Positions 1 to 8,456 of a DNA stretch of 64,000 nt are shown here, in pieces (the first letter of the stretch is position 1; every line of letters begins with the position of its first letter). Position numbers and translations under genes: made by a program. The stretch lies in the NCBI GenBank assembly GCA_903927025.1, contig CAIYLG010000016.1, positions 1-64,000 of the forward strand. Reading direction: 5' to 3'. The stretch is from an uncultured Armatimonadota bacterium. Its GTDB lineage: Bacteria > Armatimonadota > Fimbriimonadia > Fimbriimonadales > Fimbriimonadaceae. The notes below the pieces were generated by a model that ran no database searches, had not been told where the DNA came from, and saw nothing but the letters and a program-made list of their open reading frames with translations.

Positions 1-23
1 ATGAGGGTAAAGCCTTTCTTCAT
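1..23 (-). CDS. Prepilin-like protein, 5' end only
   Basis: Read on the minus strand, the first bases of the window encode MKKGFTL, the start of a type IV prepilin N-terminal signal (short basic leader, Gly cleaved by prepilin peptidase, then Phe-Thr-Leu). A purine-rich AAAGGA stretch lies upstream of the ATG at 23-21. The gene runs out of the window, so only about seven codons are seen. It would be the third prepilin-like gene in a row on this strand. The identification rests on the short N-terminal motif and the neighbours. Confidence 0.6.
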
Positions 24-376
24 GGTGGATGTGTTTCCTTTAATCTTCCTAAGCGACTCTCGCCGCCTGATGAGATGATTGTCCGCCAATCACAACAAAC
101 CCTCAAGTCGCAGTTACAGGGTCCTATAGGGAGGGTAGCGGAATAGAAGTACACGCCTCCGAACGCCAACGGCGTTCTTCTCCACCGAGCCTAGGGTTAA
201 ACTCGCAACGCGAGGACTACCCTAGGACCCGGAAGGCCAATGAAACAACCGAACAGCGGCTGCGTCTCTGAACCCTCGGCGTGCATAAAAACCATGGACG
301 GTTCCGCATTCTTCGGGACGCAACCGCATCGCCGTTGTCGCGCGCCGCATCGTCGCTCCCCGACCGAAAGACAAAA
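24..376. other. Intergenic region with nested hairpins
   Basis: No convincing gene is seen between the edge prepilin and the terminator at 377. Two inverted repeats stand out: GAACGCC/GGCGTTC (161-177, 3-nt loop), and CCTAGGGT/ACCCTAGG (190-226) enclosing CTCGC/GCGAG (202-214). On the minus strand they lie between the terminator of the 424-819 gene and the start at 23, so they may be transcribed leader structures or dispersed palindromes. The 13-mer CCCTCAAGTCGCA at 100-112 recurs upstream of the next prepilin. Confidence 0.5.
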
Positions 377-407
377 AGAGCCCCTGGGATGGAATCCCAG
401 GGGCTCT
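377..407 (-). terminator. Rho-independent terminator of prepilin gene
   Basis: A perfect 14-bp stem (377-390 with 394-407) and a 3-nt loop are followed on the minus strand by TTTTTGT. It sits 17 bp after the stop of the prepilin gene at 424-819 and is a textbook intrinsic terminator for that gene. Confidence 0.9.
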
Positions 408-423
408 CAAGAAGTGGGGAGAA

Positions 424-819
424 CTAGCCTCCGGTGTAGCCGAGTGTGTACGTGGCAGGAGTCCACGTTCCACAGTTGCTTCCAGAGTTGGCAGAGACCA
501 GACACTGTGTGCCTGTAGGAGTAACTGTGTATCCAGTTGTCGTACCTGTGCAAGGATTGTTCGGGAGCGAACCACCCATATCCGTTGCGTAGTCTGCAAG
601 CGTCGAGTCATAACCGCCGCCAAGAGCGATGGCCTTGCTCTGTACTGCAGTGGCAAGAGCTCGAGCATTTGAGTTGGCTGCGCCCTGTCGGCTGGCGTTA
701 ACCGAGCTGAGGTAGGAAGGCAGTGCGATGGCAGTCAAAATGCCTAGAATCAAAACGACGACGAGTAGTTCAATGAGCGTGAAGCCCTTTCGGTTGGATT
801 GTGTTTGGATGTTTTTCAT
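424..819 (-). CDS. Type IV prepilin-like protein (pilin/pseudopilin)
   Basis: A 131-residue protein with a class III signal: a basic leader ending in RKG, then FTLIELLVVVLILGILTAI, with Glu at mature position 5 and the hydrophobic helix used for pilin packing. The C-terminal domain is small and has two Cys pairs (CTGTTTG... and CLVSANSGSNC), likely disulfides. It would be cleaved and N-methylated by a prepilin peptidase such as PilD and used in a type IV pilus or type II-like pseudopilus. It is strongly related to the adjacent 985-1368 gene (shared SVNASRQG and NPCTGT), so the pair looks like a local duplication. A strong terminator follows. Confidence 0.93.
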   Translation of the reverse strand: MKNIQTQSNRKGFTLIELLVVVLILGILTAIALPSYLSSVNASRQGAANSNARALATAVQSKAIALGGGYDSTLADYATDMGGSLPNNPCTGTTTGYTVTPTGTQCLVSANSGSNCGTWTPATYTLGYTGG

Positions 820-894
820 ATTCTTGCGTCCATGCGGATCTCGAAACGGCGACTTCCGCGCCGACGTGAATCAGATTGCGGCCATTGGACCTAC

Positions 895-907
895 CCCTCA
901 AGTCGCA
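895..907 (-). promoter_or_regulatory. 13-bp element shared upstream of two prepilin genes
   Basis: CCCTCAAGTCGCA occurs here, 76 bp upstream of the prepilin start at 819, and again at 100-112, 77 bp upstream of the edge prepilin start at 23. The same sequence at the same distance suggests a common promoter or activator site, or simply a conserved duplicated upstream region. No such copy was seen above the prepilin starting at 1368. Confidence 0.4.
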
Positions 908-984
908 ATAATCAGGTCACTCGGTTATGGTAATTGTTTTACACCTAGTAATACAACTATGCTTGGTCACATAAATCAGCTACA

Positions 985-1368
985 TCAATGTCCTAGCGTA
1001 TAGGTCTTTGGCGTCCAGGTTCCGCAGTTAGTGCCGACTGAAGCTGCAACTTGACATTGGTTGCCGCTTGCAGTGATTGAATAGCCGGTGTTCGTTCCCG
1101 TGCACGGATTGATCGGGATCATCCCTCCCATATCCGTTAGATAATCTGCAAGCGTCGTATCGTAGCTGCCCGTAGTGATCGCCCGGCTTTGTATCGCAGT
1201 GGCGAGTGTCCTAGCGTTTGTATTCGCCGACCCCTGACGGCTGGCATTCACGGAATTGATGTAAGAAGGCAACGCCACCGCAGTCAATATTCCCAACATC
1301 AGTACAACTACCAAAAGTTCAACCAGTGTGAATCCACGTCGAAGGGACACCTTGAGTGCTTGTTTCAT
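985..1368 (-). CDS. Type IV prepilin-like protein (pilin/pseudopilin)
   Basis: A 127-residue paralogue of the 424-819 protein. The N-terminus has a basic leader, then RRG|FTLVELLVVVLMLGILTAV, the prepilin peptidase site and helix with Glu5. The C-terminal half keeps the same Cys arrangement and the NPCTGTNTGY and NCGTWTPKTYTLG blocks. The 165-bp gap to the next prepilin, with its own upstream element there, suggests separate transcription. Function as major or minor pilin cannot be told from sequence. Confidence 0.92.
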   Translation of the reverse strand: MKQALKVSLRRGFTLVELLVVVLMLGILTAVALPSYINSVNASRQGSANTNARTLATAIQSRAITTGSYDTTLADYLTDMGGMIPINPCTGTNTGYSITASGNQCQVAASVGTNCGTWTPKTYTLGH

Positions 1369-1517
1369 GGCTACCAGCCAATCTGGTCTTCGGAAGGATC
1401 ACGACAAAATTAACGTCATCATTTCGAACCTCAATAGATTTGCTGGCATCACCGCAATCCCGGCACACCACTGCTACCCGGGACAGTAGATGCTGTGAAG
1501 CACTCAACAGGGTCGCA

Positions 1518-3125
1518 ATGATAAGATGTCTTATCTTGAAGCGACTCGCCATTCCCGTCGTTCTGTTCTCCATTGTCTTAGCCGGGTGTGGCAAAGGAGG
1601 ATTCTCCGAAAGAAATGCCGCGGGCAAAGTAGGAGTTTTTCGATATGCGATGGAGGCAGCACCGACAACGTTCGACCCTGGAAAGGTCCAAGACGTTGAC
1701 ACAACCGATTTGATCTCGAACGTTTTCGAGGGGCTCGTTGCGTACGGTGAGAAGAACACCATCGAGACCCGAGTGGCGGACAGCTACTCCTCACCTGACA
1801 ATGGCAAAACCTGGATTTTCAAACTTCGACATGGGGTCAAATTCCACAACGGGCGAGAGGTAACCGCGGAGGACTTCAGTTGGACCCTCGACCGCAACTG
1901 CTCCAAGGAATTGGGGTCCCCTACCGCGCTCAATTACCTAGGCGACATAGAAGGCGTTGAGGACCGTGCCAACGGAAGAACCGACCACATCGCCGGAGTG
2001 AGCGTCGTGGACCCTTACACACTAAAGATTGAGCTTGACCAGCCGAGGCCCTACTTCATCGGAAAGATGACGTACCCGTGCGCCTTCGTACTCTGTAAGG
2101 AAGCGGTCAAAACCGGATCGATTGACAAGCCTGAGCAGGCAGTTGGCAGTGGCCCATTCAAGATTGATGCCTACCTTCCCCAGCAACAGGTCAACCTCTC
2201 CGCTTTCAAGTCTTACTACGGAGGTGCACCGCTCATCGAAAAAATTGAGCGCCCGATCATCAAGGACCCATCTACTCGCCTGATTAAGTACAAGGCTGGC
2301 GAGCTGGACCTCCTTCGTATGGACCGAAAAGACGTTGTGGGAGCCCAGTCCGACTCCAAGCTCAAGGCGCAGCTCGATTTCGAACAGCGTCCCGCTATCT
2401 ACTATCTGGGCGTCAACGAGCAGGAATGTCCTCAGCTGAAAGACCAGCGAGTCCGGCGCGCGATCGCGATGTCCATCGACCGCACACGGCTGGCGAAGGA
2501 TCTGTTGGGCGGAATGCAGGAGGCCCACGGCCTGATAGCACCCGGCGTCATGGGCTTTAGGGACAACTACGCTGGCCTACCCTTTAACCCAACCGGTGCC
2601 AAAGCTTCGCTGGCCGAAGCGGGATTCCCGGAGGGCAAAGGCTTCCCTGCCATCGACCTCGTCTACCGAGAAGGAGCTGGCGATGCTCAAATCTGTTGCG
2701 AAGCCATCCAGCAAATGCTGAAGCAGAACCTGGGAATCACCGTGAACGTGCGCGTGATGGAGTGGAGCGGATTCCTGGCGGCACGAAATGAGAACAAGCT
2801 TCAGCTTTACTTCCTGTCTTGGTACGCTGACTATCTGGACCCTCAAAACTTCCTCAGCTTCCTTCTCGCAGGCGACGCCAAGCTGAACCACGACGGTTAC
2901 AAGAATGATAAATTCGACGATCTGTGCAAGAAAGCCGACTCAATCCTAGATGAAAAGCAAAGGCTCGAACTCTACAGTCAGGCAGAGGATGTCGCCGTCA
3001 TGGATGCAGCAAGGATTCCTCTCTACTTCCAGCGGGATGCAGTCCTGCATAGCCCGAGAGTGACAGGGATCCGACACAATCTGTTCGGGCAGCTCCCCAA
3101 CACCACCGTCAAGGTGGTCGGTTAA
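1518..3125 (+). CDS. ABC transporter substrate-binding lipoprotein, peptide/nickel family 5
   Basis: The frame is open from 1356, but the ATG at 1518 begins a lipoprotein signal peptide (MIRCLILKRL, a hydrophobic core, then LAGC with the lipidated Cys at 24), so the product is about 535 residues. The body is typical of DppA/OppA family 5 binding proteins: the N-terminal FDPGKVQDVDT and NVFEGLVAY segments, the WIFKLRHGVKFHNGREVTAEDF block, and later RRAIAMSIDR. It would capture oligopeptides or similar ligands outside the inner membrane for an ABC importer. No permease or ATPase genes lie next to it. coaD follows after only 2 bp and may be co-transcribed. Confidence 0.9.
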   Translation: MIRCLILKRLAIPVVLFSIVLAGCGKGGFSERNAAGKVGVFRYAMEAAPTTFDPGKVQDVDTTDLISNVFEGLVAYGEKNTIETRVADSYSSPDNGKTWIFKLRHGVKFHNGREVTAEDFSWTLDRNCSKELGSPTALNYLGDIEGVEDRANGRTDHIAGVSVVDPYTLKIELDQPRPYFIGKMTYPCAFVLCKEAVKTGSIDKPEQAVGSGPFKIDAYLPQQQVNLSAFKSYYGGAPLIEKIERPIIKDPSTRLIKYKAGELDLLRMDRKDVVGAQSDSKLKAQLDFEQRPAIYYLGVNEQECPQLKDQRVRRAIAMSIDRTRLAKDLLGGMQEAHGLIAPGVMGFRDNYAGLPFNPTGAKASLAEAGFPEGKGFPAIDLVYREGAGDAQICCEAIQQMLKQNLGITVNVRVMEWSGFLAARNENKLQLYFLSWYADYLDPQNFLSFLLAGDAKLNHDGYKNDKFDDLCKKADSILDEKQRLELYSQAEDVAVMDAARIPLYFQRDAVLHSPRVTGIRHNLFGQLPNTTVKVVG

Positions 3126-3127
3126 TC

Positions 3128-3616
3128 ATGCGCAGACTCGCGATCTATCCCGGCTCCTTCGACCCTCCCACGCTTGGCCACCTCGACGTTATCGAACGCG
3201 CCTCACGGATGTTTGATGAGCTGATCGTCACCATAGGAGTGAACTCTTCCAAGAAGCCAATGCTGAGTGTTGAGGAACGTACCCGGGCTCTCACAGCCGC
3301 AACTCTCCATTTGGGGAATGTGCGCATTTCTGAGTTCTCCGGGCTTCTGGTGAACTACGCCCAGTCTGTGGGTGCTAAATCCATCGTGCGGGGCCTCCGA
3401 GCAACCGCCGACTTTGAATATGAATTTCAGATGGCGATGGTCAACCGTCGACTGAACGACCAAGTGGATACCGTGTTCTTAATGACGAAGTGGGAGCATA
3501 GCTACTTGAGCAGTTCAATCGTTCGGGAGGTCGCCGTGCTTGGCGGTGACTACTCCGGACTCGTACCGGCCGCAGTGGTTCCAATCATTGCCAAGGCGCT
3601 TGACACGAGCGCCTAG
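3128..3616 (+). CDS. coaD: Phosphopantetheine adenylyltransferase
   Basis: A 162-residue protein of the usual CoaD length. It starts with RLAIYPGSFDPPTLGHLDVI, which carries the nucleotidyltransferase T/HxGH motif (TLGH), and later has VRGLRATADFEYEF and the SSSIVREVAVLGGD block that binds ATP phosphates. It makes dephospho-CoA from 4'-phosphopantetheine and ATP in the cytoplasm, the penultimate step of CoA synthesis. It lies 2 bp behind the binding-protein gene and converges with the membrane protein gene ending at 3626. Confidence 0.97.
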   Translation: MRRLAIYPGSFDPPTLGHLDVIERASRMFDELIVTIGVNSSKKPMLSVEERTRALTAATLHLGNVRISEFSGLLVNYAQSVGAKSIVRGLRATADFEYEFQMAMVNRRLNDQVDTVFLMTKWEHSYLSSSIVREVAVLGGDYSGLVPAAVVPIIAKALDTSA

Positions 3617-3625
3617 GTGAGGCGC

Positions 3626-5560
3626 TCAAAGGATCTTGTGATGCTGATACGCGCGGATAGAGTTAGCCTCGTTTGGAAGCGTCACATTTGCGTTGATGAA
3701 CCGCTGGTTCTCGAATAGCTGCAGCCCAACGCCCATTAGGTAAACGACTCCGAAACCGACAAGCCCAACACAAGCGGCGTTCCGTGCGATCGCAAACGAC
3801 TTTCCGGAGAACAGCAGACCAACCAGTGTTGCGGCAAGGGTTCCAATGAGGACGGCAGTTCCTGGGCTGCCCTCGACAACTATCATTTCGCAACACAAGA
3901 ATCCGCCCAAACAAATCATCCATAAGGAGATCATGACCGTCAGAGCCGACACGATCCTCGACGCGGTTCCTTCCTTAAGCTGACCAGTAAGGAGGGTAAC
4001 CATCACGAAGGCGAAAACTCCCCAAAGGACTAGGTCGTTTCGGGACAATGCACCTAAGATGAGCACAGCCCAACTTCCCCACTTGGCAAATCCAGGGCGA
4101 TCATCATCCTTTGCGAACTTATTTGCCGCCAAACTCGCGGCCATGGCGAGCGCCAATATTGTCAGCTTAAGCTCCACTTCCGGTGTCTTTAGCAATGGTA
4201 GTGCGCACAGGATCGCAAGCAATGGAATGAGATAAGTCACCACCCGCTTCGGAAGATTGAGCACACCCGCCATCCAAAGGCTGGCCCCTACCACAATGGG
4301 AACGGCATACTCTGCTTCGCCGCAGCAGCTTTCACTCGCTACGAAGACGAGGGATGCGGCTAATGCGAATCCCGCATGGGGAGTGATAAGACGCAGCCAC
4401 TCAAATTTGGACTTTGCAGAGCGAAGCGCAATTGCCGCAAACGGCACCCAGATCATGAGGCAGATGATCGCCGTGATCGGTGCCGCGAGCCCGATTCCAG
4501 TCGCAGTCTTCCAGTTTCCCTGTTGGCCAATTTGCTCGAAAAGGGCCGTGTTCTTATTAAAATACTGCTGCATCGCCACTGTGAACTGGTCCAAGTCTTG
4601 AAGCAGCGCACGGGTTCCATGAGGAATCGCTGGGAGTTTCGCCGCTGCGATACGTCTATCAAAGCCGTCTGCAATGTCTGGCCATGCGACTGCTGATATG
4701 TGCCCAACTCCACCGCCATTGGCGTTCACGACTTTCTCCATGCAGGCTTCCATGATCGCTTGACGCGCCACAAGGATGCCGATCGCAGCGTCCTCATTCT
4801 TTGTGAGGAGACTGAGGGAGTAGACCAAGTCTCTCTTTTCGGCGAGAGAGCCATGGCGGTTGATGTACATCCCGAGGAAATTAATATCCGAGACATCCAT
4901 CAACGAGGTCCGAGACTGGACCGCCATTCTAACGATCTCTCCTCTGTACCCTTTTGCCTGTAGCGCGGCATGGTCGAACGCCAAGGCCTGTTCTCTGATG
5001 TGGCTGGAGTATTGCGACTTAGTGCGACAAGAAGTCAGAGCCGCCTGCATCTGGACGATATCGTCCGAAAACATACTCAGCATCGCCCGCATCAGGGGGA
5101 AATAGACATTGCTCGGCTCCAGCCGCTCACCGATCGCGCAGGCTTCGATTCCGCGATTGATCCGTCTTTTCCGATCTTCGGTATCCCGATTCACTCTTCG
5201 GGGTGAATCGGGAGTTCCCCAAACAGTTTCGCAAGCCGCTCGAATGTACATCGCGCAACCGAGAGCATCATTCGGATTCTGCTTCAGGTTGCTCCACAAC
5301 TCGTTTTCGCGCTCGGAACCAAAAAGGCAGAACGCGCGGGCAAGAACTTGGTCAGAAGAATTTCCCGAGTAGGTACTTGGGCTAAATAGCCAATCTGGAA
5401 CCGCTTCCGACGGCATGCCGATGTTTCGGGAACCGTTCCGCACCTTGCTCGGCGAAAGCATGTCGAGTTGGTTCTTCAAGACCCAAGAAGAACCCGGGTT
5501 CACCGCGACGGTCCCAAAAATGGCAGCCACGATCAGGAAGCAGATGAGAATCGGTCTCAA
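3626..5560 (-). CDS. Large membrane protein of unknown function, last gene of ECF sigma operon
   Basis: A 644-residue protein I do not recognise. It opens with a signal-anchor-like segment (residues 1-25), then a soluble, probably extracytoplasmic helical region to about residue 350 with paired Cys (CLFGSE, CAMYIRAACE). The last 290 residues hold many hydrophobic segments, about eight or nine membrane spans. The soluble part vaguely resembles helical repeat scaffolds, but no family was identified. The ATG overlaps the stop of the upstream 106-residue gene by 4 bp, so it is translationally coupled to the sigma factor operon, and it may take part in signal sensing or be the regulated output. 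Confidence 0.75.
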   Translation of the reverse strand: MRPILICFLIVAAIFGTVAVNPGSSWVLKNQLDMLSPSKVRNGSRNIGMPSEAVPDWLFSPSTYSGNSSDQVLARAFCLFGSERENELWSNLKQNPNDALGCAMYIRAACETVWGTPDSPRRVNRDTEDRKRRINRGIEACAIGERLEPSNVYFPLMRAMLSMFSDDIVQMQAALTSCRTKSQYSSHIREQALAFDHAALQAKGYRGEIVRMAVQSRTSLMDVSDINFLGMYINRHGSLAEKRDLVYSLSLLTKNEDAAIGILVARQAIMEACMEKVVNANGGGVGHISAVAWPDIADGFDRRIAAAKLPAIPHGTRALLQDLDQFTVAMQQYFNKNTALFEQIGQQGNWKTATGIGLAAPITAIICLMIWVPFAAIALRSAKSKFEWLRLITPHAGFALAASLVFVASESCCGEAEYAVPIVVGASLWMAGVLNLPKRVVTYLIPLLAILCALPLLKTPEVELKLTILALAMAASLAANKFAKDDDRPGFAKWGSWAVLILGALSRNDLVLWGVFAFVMVTLLTGQLKEGTASRIVSALTVMISLWMICLGGFLCCEMIVVEGSPGTAVLIGTLAATLVGLLFSGKSFAIARNAACVGLVGFGVVYLMGVGLQLFENQRFINANVTLPNEANSIRAYQHHKIL

Positions 5561-5877
5561 CTTATCCTCCTGGCGAGCGATGGAACCGACGCATGTCGAC
5601 CCGGTACCGTCGCCTGCTGATCCATGAATTCCTTCAAGGCGTACTGGTCAAGCAGGATTCGATGGGGTGGGGCTCCCTGGGCGGAATGGCTCCCCGAGCC
5701 ACATAACGAGATAAACAGAAAGGCAGCCAGCGCTGCACCTGCGGGGGCAAGAATGAGGCTAAGGATTCCAAAGCCCCTTCGGGGCGGAATCGAGAGACAA
5801 GGAGTTGGGACGGACTCAAGATCCGCATAGAAAGCTGAGAGATGCTCCAAACCATCACCTTTTCTCACCGCTCCCAC
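5557..5877 (-). CDS. Single-pass membrane protein, possible anti-sigma-like partner
   Basis: A 106-residue protein with about 33 N-terminal residues, one hydrophobic span (FGILSLILAPAGAALAAFLFISL) and a short C-terminal tail. It overlaps the sigma factor gene upstream by 13 bp and the membrane protein downstream by 4 bp, so the three genes form a tight operon. Genes in this position after an ECF sigma factor often encode membrane anti-sigma factors, but no ZAS/HxxxCxxC motif is seen and the cytoplasmic part is short. The role is inferred from position only. Confidence 0.65.
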   Translation of the reverse strand: MGAVRKGDGLEHLSAFYADLESVPTPCLSIPPRRGFGILSLILAPAGAALAAFLFISLCGSGSHSAQGAPPHRILLDQYALKEFMDQQATVPGRHASVPSLARRIS

Positions 5878-6371
5878 CTCCGCTGAAATTCTTTCCTTGC
5901 AGTATTCAGCCGGGATGCCACAGTGCCTTCTGGAATCCCCAGAGCCTCGGCAATCTCACGGTAGGAGAGTCCCTGACCCATTGCCATTCCAAGCAGCACC
6001 CGGTCTGTCGGCTTCATTCCCTGCAGTACTTGGAGGACGGCAAGAGAATCTGAGATAGCGTCAGTCGAAGCGACAGGCTCATTGAGAGGCTCGGATCGCC
6101 GGGACCGCTTGAGATGCCTAAGAGCCTGCCTCACCGTCACTTTTCGAACCCATGCTTGGGGTTGAGTGGTCTCGTCCAAAGCGGTTCGGTTCGAGATGAG
6201 TACCAGCATCACCTCCTGGGCAACGTCCTCCGCCCCATCAGGCTCGCCACAAATGGAAAGCGCACACCGAAACACAAACTCGCGATAATCAGCGGGTTCG
6301 TCGCCCGAATGTTGGCGCTCAATTGGCGCGGCAACATCCCGACTCCACCTAGCGTTGAGAACTATGGCCAT
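5865..6371 (-). CDS. RNA polymerase sigma factor, ECF/sigma-70 family
   Basis: A 168-residue protein. Region 2 is visible as FVFRCALSICGEPDGAEDVAQEVMLVLI (residues about 32-60), with QAWVRKVTVRQALRHLKR following. Region 4 is SYREIAEALGIPEGTVASRLNTARKEF (about 137-163), the -35-binding helix-turn-helix. It would direct core RNA polymerase to a small regulon. It is first in an operon with a one-span membrane protein and a large membrane protein, the usual arrangement for signal-controlled ECF factors, and is divergent from uvrC with an 82-bp gap. Confidence 0.93.
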   Translation of the reverse strand: MAIVLNARWSRDVAAPIERQHSGDEPADYREFVFRCALSICGEPDGAEDVAQEVMLVLISNRTALDETTQPQAWVRKVTVRQALRHLKRSRRSEPLNEPVASTDAISDSLAVLQVLQGMKPTDRVLLGMAMGQGLSYREIAEALGIPEGTVASRLNTARKEFQRRWER

Positions 6372-6453
6372 TGTTACAACCTAAGAGCATCGAACCAGAC
6401 GTTTCCTTCGAAGAATATTTCAGACCCTGTTCTGTAACAGAATAAAAGCCTTC

Positions 6454-8409
6454 ATGTCGAAAGATCAGCTCCCCGAATTGGTGCAGGACAAGCTTAAGCT
6501 GCTTCCTGGCAAACCGGGATGCTACATTTACCGAAATCTCAAGGGCGAGGTGCTTTACGTTGGCAAGGCCATCTCGCTGAAGAACCGAGTTCGAAGCTAT
6601 TTTCAGGAATCCACCCGCCATGGCATCCGCATCGCGCGCATGGTCAGCAAGGTCGAGGACATCGAGTGGATTGTCGTCGACTCCGAACTCGAGGCGCTGG
6701 TGCTGGAATGCAACCTGATCAAGCAGCACCGGCCGCCGTTCAACGTGCGTCTGCGAGACGACAAGAGCTATCCCTACATCGTGGTGACCAACGAGAAATA
6801 CCCTCGGGTTCTTTTTACGCGAAAGGTTCGCAAGGATGGCTCCCACTACTTCGGCCCGTATACCAGCGCCTTCAATGTCCGCGACTCTCTGCAGCTCCTC
6901 CATAAGATCTTCCCGCTAATTCCATGCGGAAAGAGCTGGAGCGGTCGCGAAGAGCAGCGCCCATGTCTCTACTATCACCTTGGCCGCTGTCTGGCACCCT
7001 GCGCGGGGCTGAGTGATCGTGGGGAGTATCAGAAGGTCATCGATAAGGTCGAGCGCTTCCTCAATGGCAAGGAAGAGTCCATCGTTGAAGATCTCAAAAC
7101 GGAGATGGCGGCGGCAGTTGAGGAGCTGGACTTCGAGCGCGCAGCCAAAATCCGCGACCAAGTTGTGGCGATCGACAGCGTTCTTCAGCGCCAGAAAGTC
7201 CTCACCCACGACCAGGTCGACCAAGACGTGATCGCCGTCGTCAAAGACGAGCGAGGATCAGCCGTCCAGATGCTGTATATTCGGGGCGGCAAGCTCATCG
7301 GCCAGCGCCAGTACATGCTGGATGGTGCGGCCGATTCCAGCCCCTCCGAAGCGGTTCAGGAGTTCGTCAAACAGTATTACTCGGACGCCCCAGACCTTCC
7401 CCGTGAGATTTTGCTGCCGGTGGAGATCGAAGAGCGCAACATCATCCAGTCATGGCTCCGGCAGCGAAAAGGATCTGCCGTCACGGTTGAAGTCCCTCAA
7501 CAAGGCGAGAAGTCTCGCCTTGTCGATTTGGCCGCCGCCAACGCCGAACAGGCACTGAACCAGTTCTCCATCGAGGTTGAGCAAAAGGAGCAGTGGGCGG
7601 AAGATGCGATGTCTCAACTCCAGGATGCCGTCGGACTGGAAAGCCCACCCATTCGCGTGGAAGGGTACGACATCTCCAACATCCAGGGCACGTCGCCAGT
7701 CGGCTCCATGGTGGTCTGCGAGAACGGACAAGCGACAAAGGCCGAGTATCGGCGGTTTAAGGTGCGATATCACCCGGAGAGCCCCAACGACTTCGCGATG
7801 ATGCACGAGGTCCTCACCCGTCGCCTTCGCGCCTACATCGACGGCGATGAGAAGTTCCAGAAGCTCCCCGACCTCATCATGATCGACGGCGGCAAGGGCC
7901 AACTCGGCGCCGCTCTAAAGGCGAGGGACGAACTAGGACTCACCGTTCCCATGCTCGGTCTCGCCAAGCGGCATGAGCTCCTGTACGTCCCCAACGAGCC
8001 ACCCGCCGCTTTCGAGAATCCTGAACTTTTCGCGCGCGCCAAGGAGAAGATCGCAGCAGACGGGAAGAAAGACGCGGATTACAGCTACGAACGGCCCGCA
8101 CCAAGGGAGTACACCTTCCGCGAAATCGAGCTTCCTCTCAACTCCCCCGGGCTCATGCTCCTAAGAAAGCTCCGCGACGAAGCCCACCGATTCGCCCTGA
8201 CCTTCCATCGTAAGCTGCGCGACAAGCGAATCAACGGCTCCGCCTTAGAAGAAATCCCCGGCGTCGGCCCCCGCCGCAAGCGCCTGCTGCTGCGTGCGTT
8301 TGGATCTCTCGAGGCGGTTCGCAGGGCAACCGTAGAGGAGATCGCCGCCGTGCCCACGATGACCAAGTCGCTGGCGGAGAAGGTGCGCGAGTATCTCTCG
8401 GAAGGCTAG
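6454..8409 (+). CDS. uvrC: Excinuclease ABC subunit C
   Basis: A 651-residue UvrC of normal length. The N-terminal GIY-YIG nuclease (GCYIYRNLKGEVLYVGKAISLKNRV, residues about 22-50) makes the 3' incision. A Cys cluster (CGKSWSG...CLYYHLGRCLAPC) follows. The UVR motif (EELDFERAAKIRDQV, about 222-236) contacts UvrB. The RNase H-like 5' nuclease has GYDISNIQGTSPVGSMVVCENG and MIDGGKGQL. Two helix-hairpin-helix motifs end the protein (IPGVGPRRKRLLLRAFGS). It works with UvrA and UvrB in nucleotide excision repair. Confidence 0.98.
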   Translation: MSKDQLPELVQDKLKLLPGKPGCYIYRNLKGEVLYVGKAISLKNRVRSYFQESTRHGIRIARMVSKVEDIEWIVVDSELEALVLECNLIKQHRPPFNVRLRDDKSYPYIVVTNEKYPRVLFTRKVRKDGSHYFGPYTSAFNVRDSLQLLHKIFPLIPCGKSWSGREEQRPCLYYHLGRCLAPCAGLSDRGEYQKVIDKVERFLNGKEESIVEDLKTEMAAAVEELDFERAAKIRDQVVAIDSVLQRQKVLTHDQVDQDVIAVVKDERGSAVQMLYIRGGKLIGQRQYMLDGAADSSPSEAVQEFVKQYYSDAPDLPREILLPVEIEERNIIQSWLRQRKGSAVTVEVPQQGEKSRLVDLAAANAEQALNQFSIEVEQKEQWAEDAMSQLQDAVGLESPPIRVEGYDISNIQGTSPVGSMVVCENGQATKAEYRRFKVRYHPESPNDFAMMHEVLTRRLRAYIDGDEKFQKLPDLIMIDGGKGQLGAALKARDELGLTVPMLGLAKRHELLYVPNEPPAAFENPELFARAKEKIAADGKKDADYSYERPAPREYTFREIELPLNSPGLMLLRKLRDEAHRFALTFHRKLRDKRINGSALEEIPGVGPRRKRLLLRAFGSLEAVRRATVEEIAAVPTMTKSLAEKVREYLSEG

Positions 8410-8424
8410 CCACCTCCGGATCCC

Positions 8425-8450
8425 CTCCTTTCGCCTGCGAAAAGAAGGAG
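8425..8450. terminator. Hairpin between convergent genes
   Basis: CTCCTT/AAGGAG plus TCGC/GCGA, with a short bulge, forms a stem between uvrC and the converging permease gene. It is of the same design as hairpins at 49391 and 49542 (pyrimidine CTCCTT or CCTTCC, then TCGC, and complements). It probably acts as a bidirectional terminator. Confidence 0.55.
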
Positions 8451-8456
8451 TCCGAT

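Noticed and set aside
820-984. Sigma-54 promoter for prepilin genes
   Set aside because: No GG-N10-GC with correct spacing was found upstream of the prepilin starts.
1356-1517. N-terminal extension of the binding lipoprotein
   Set aside because: A lipoprotein signal begins at 1518 and the extension has no function-like sequence; it also overlaps the prepilin start.
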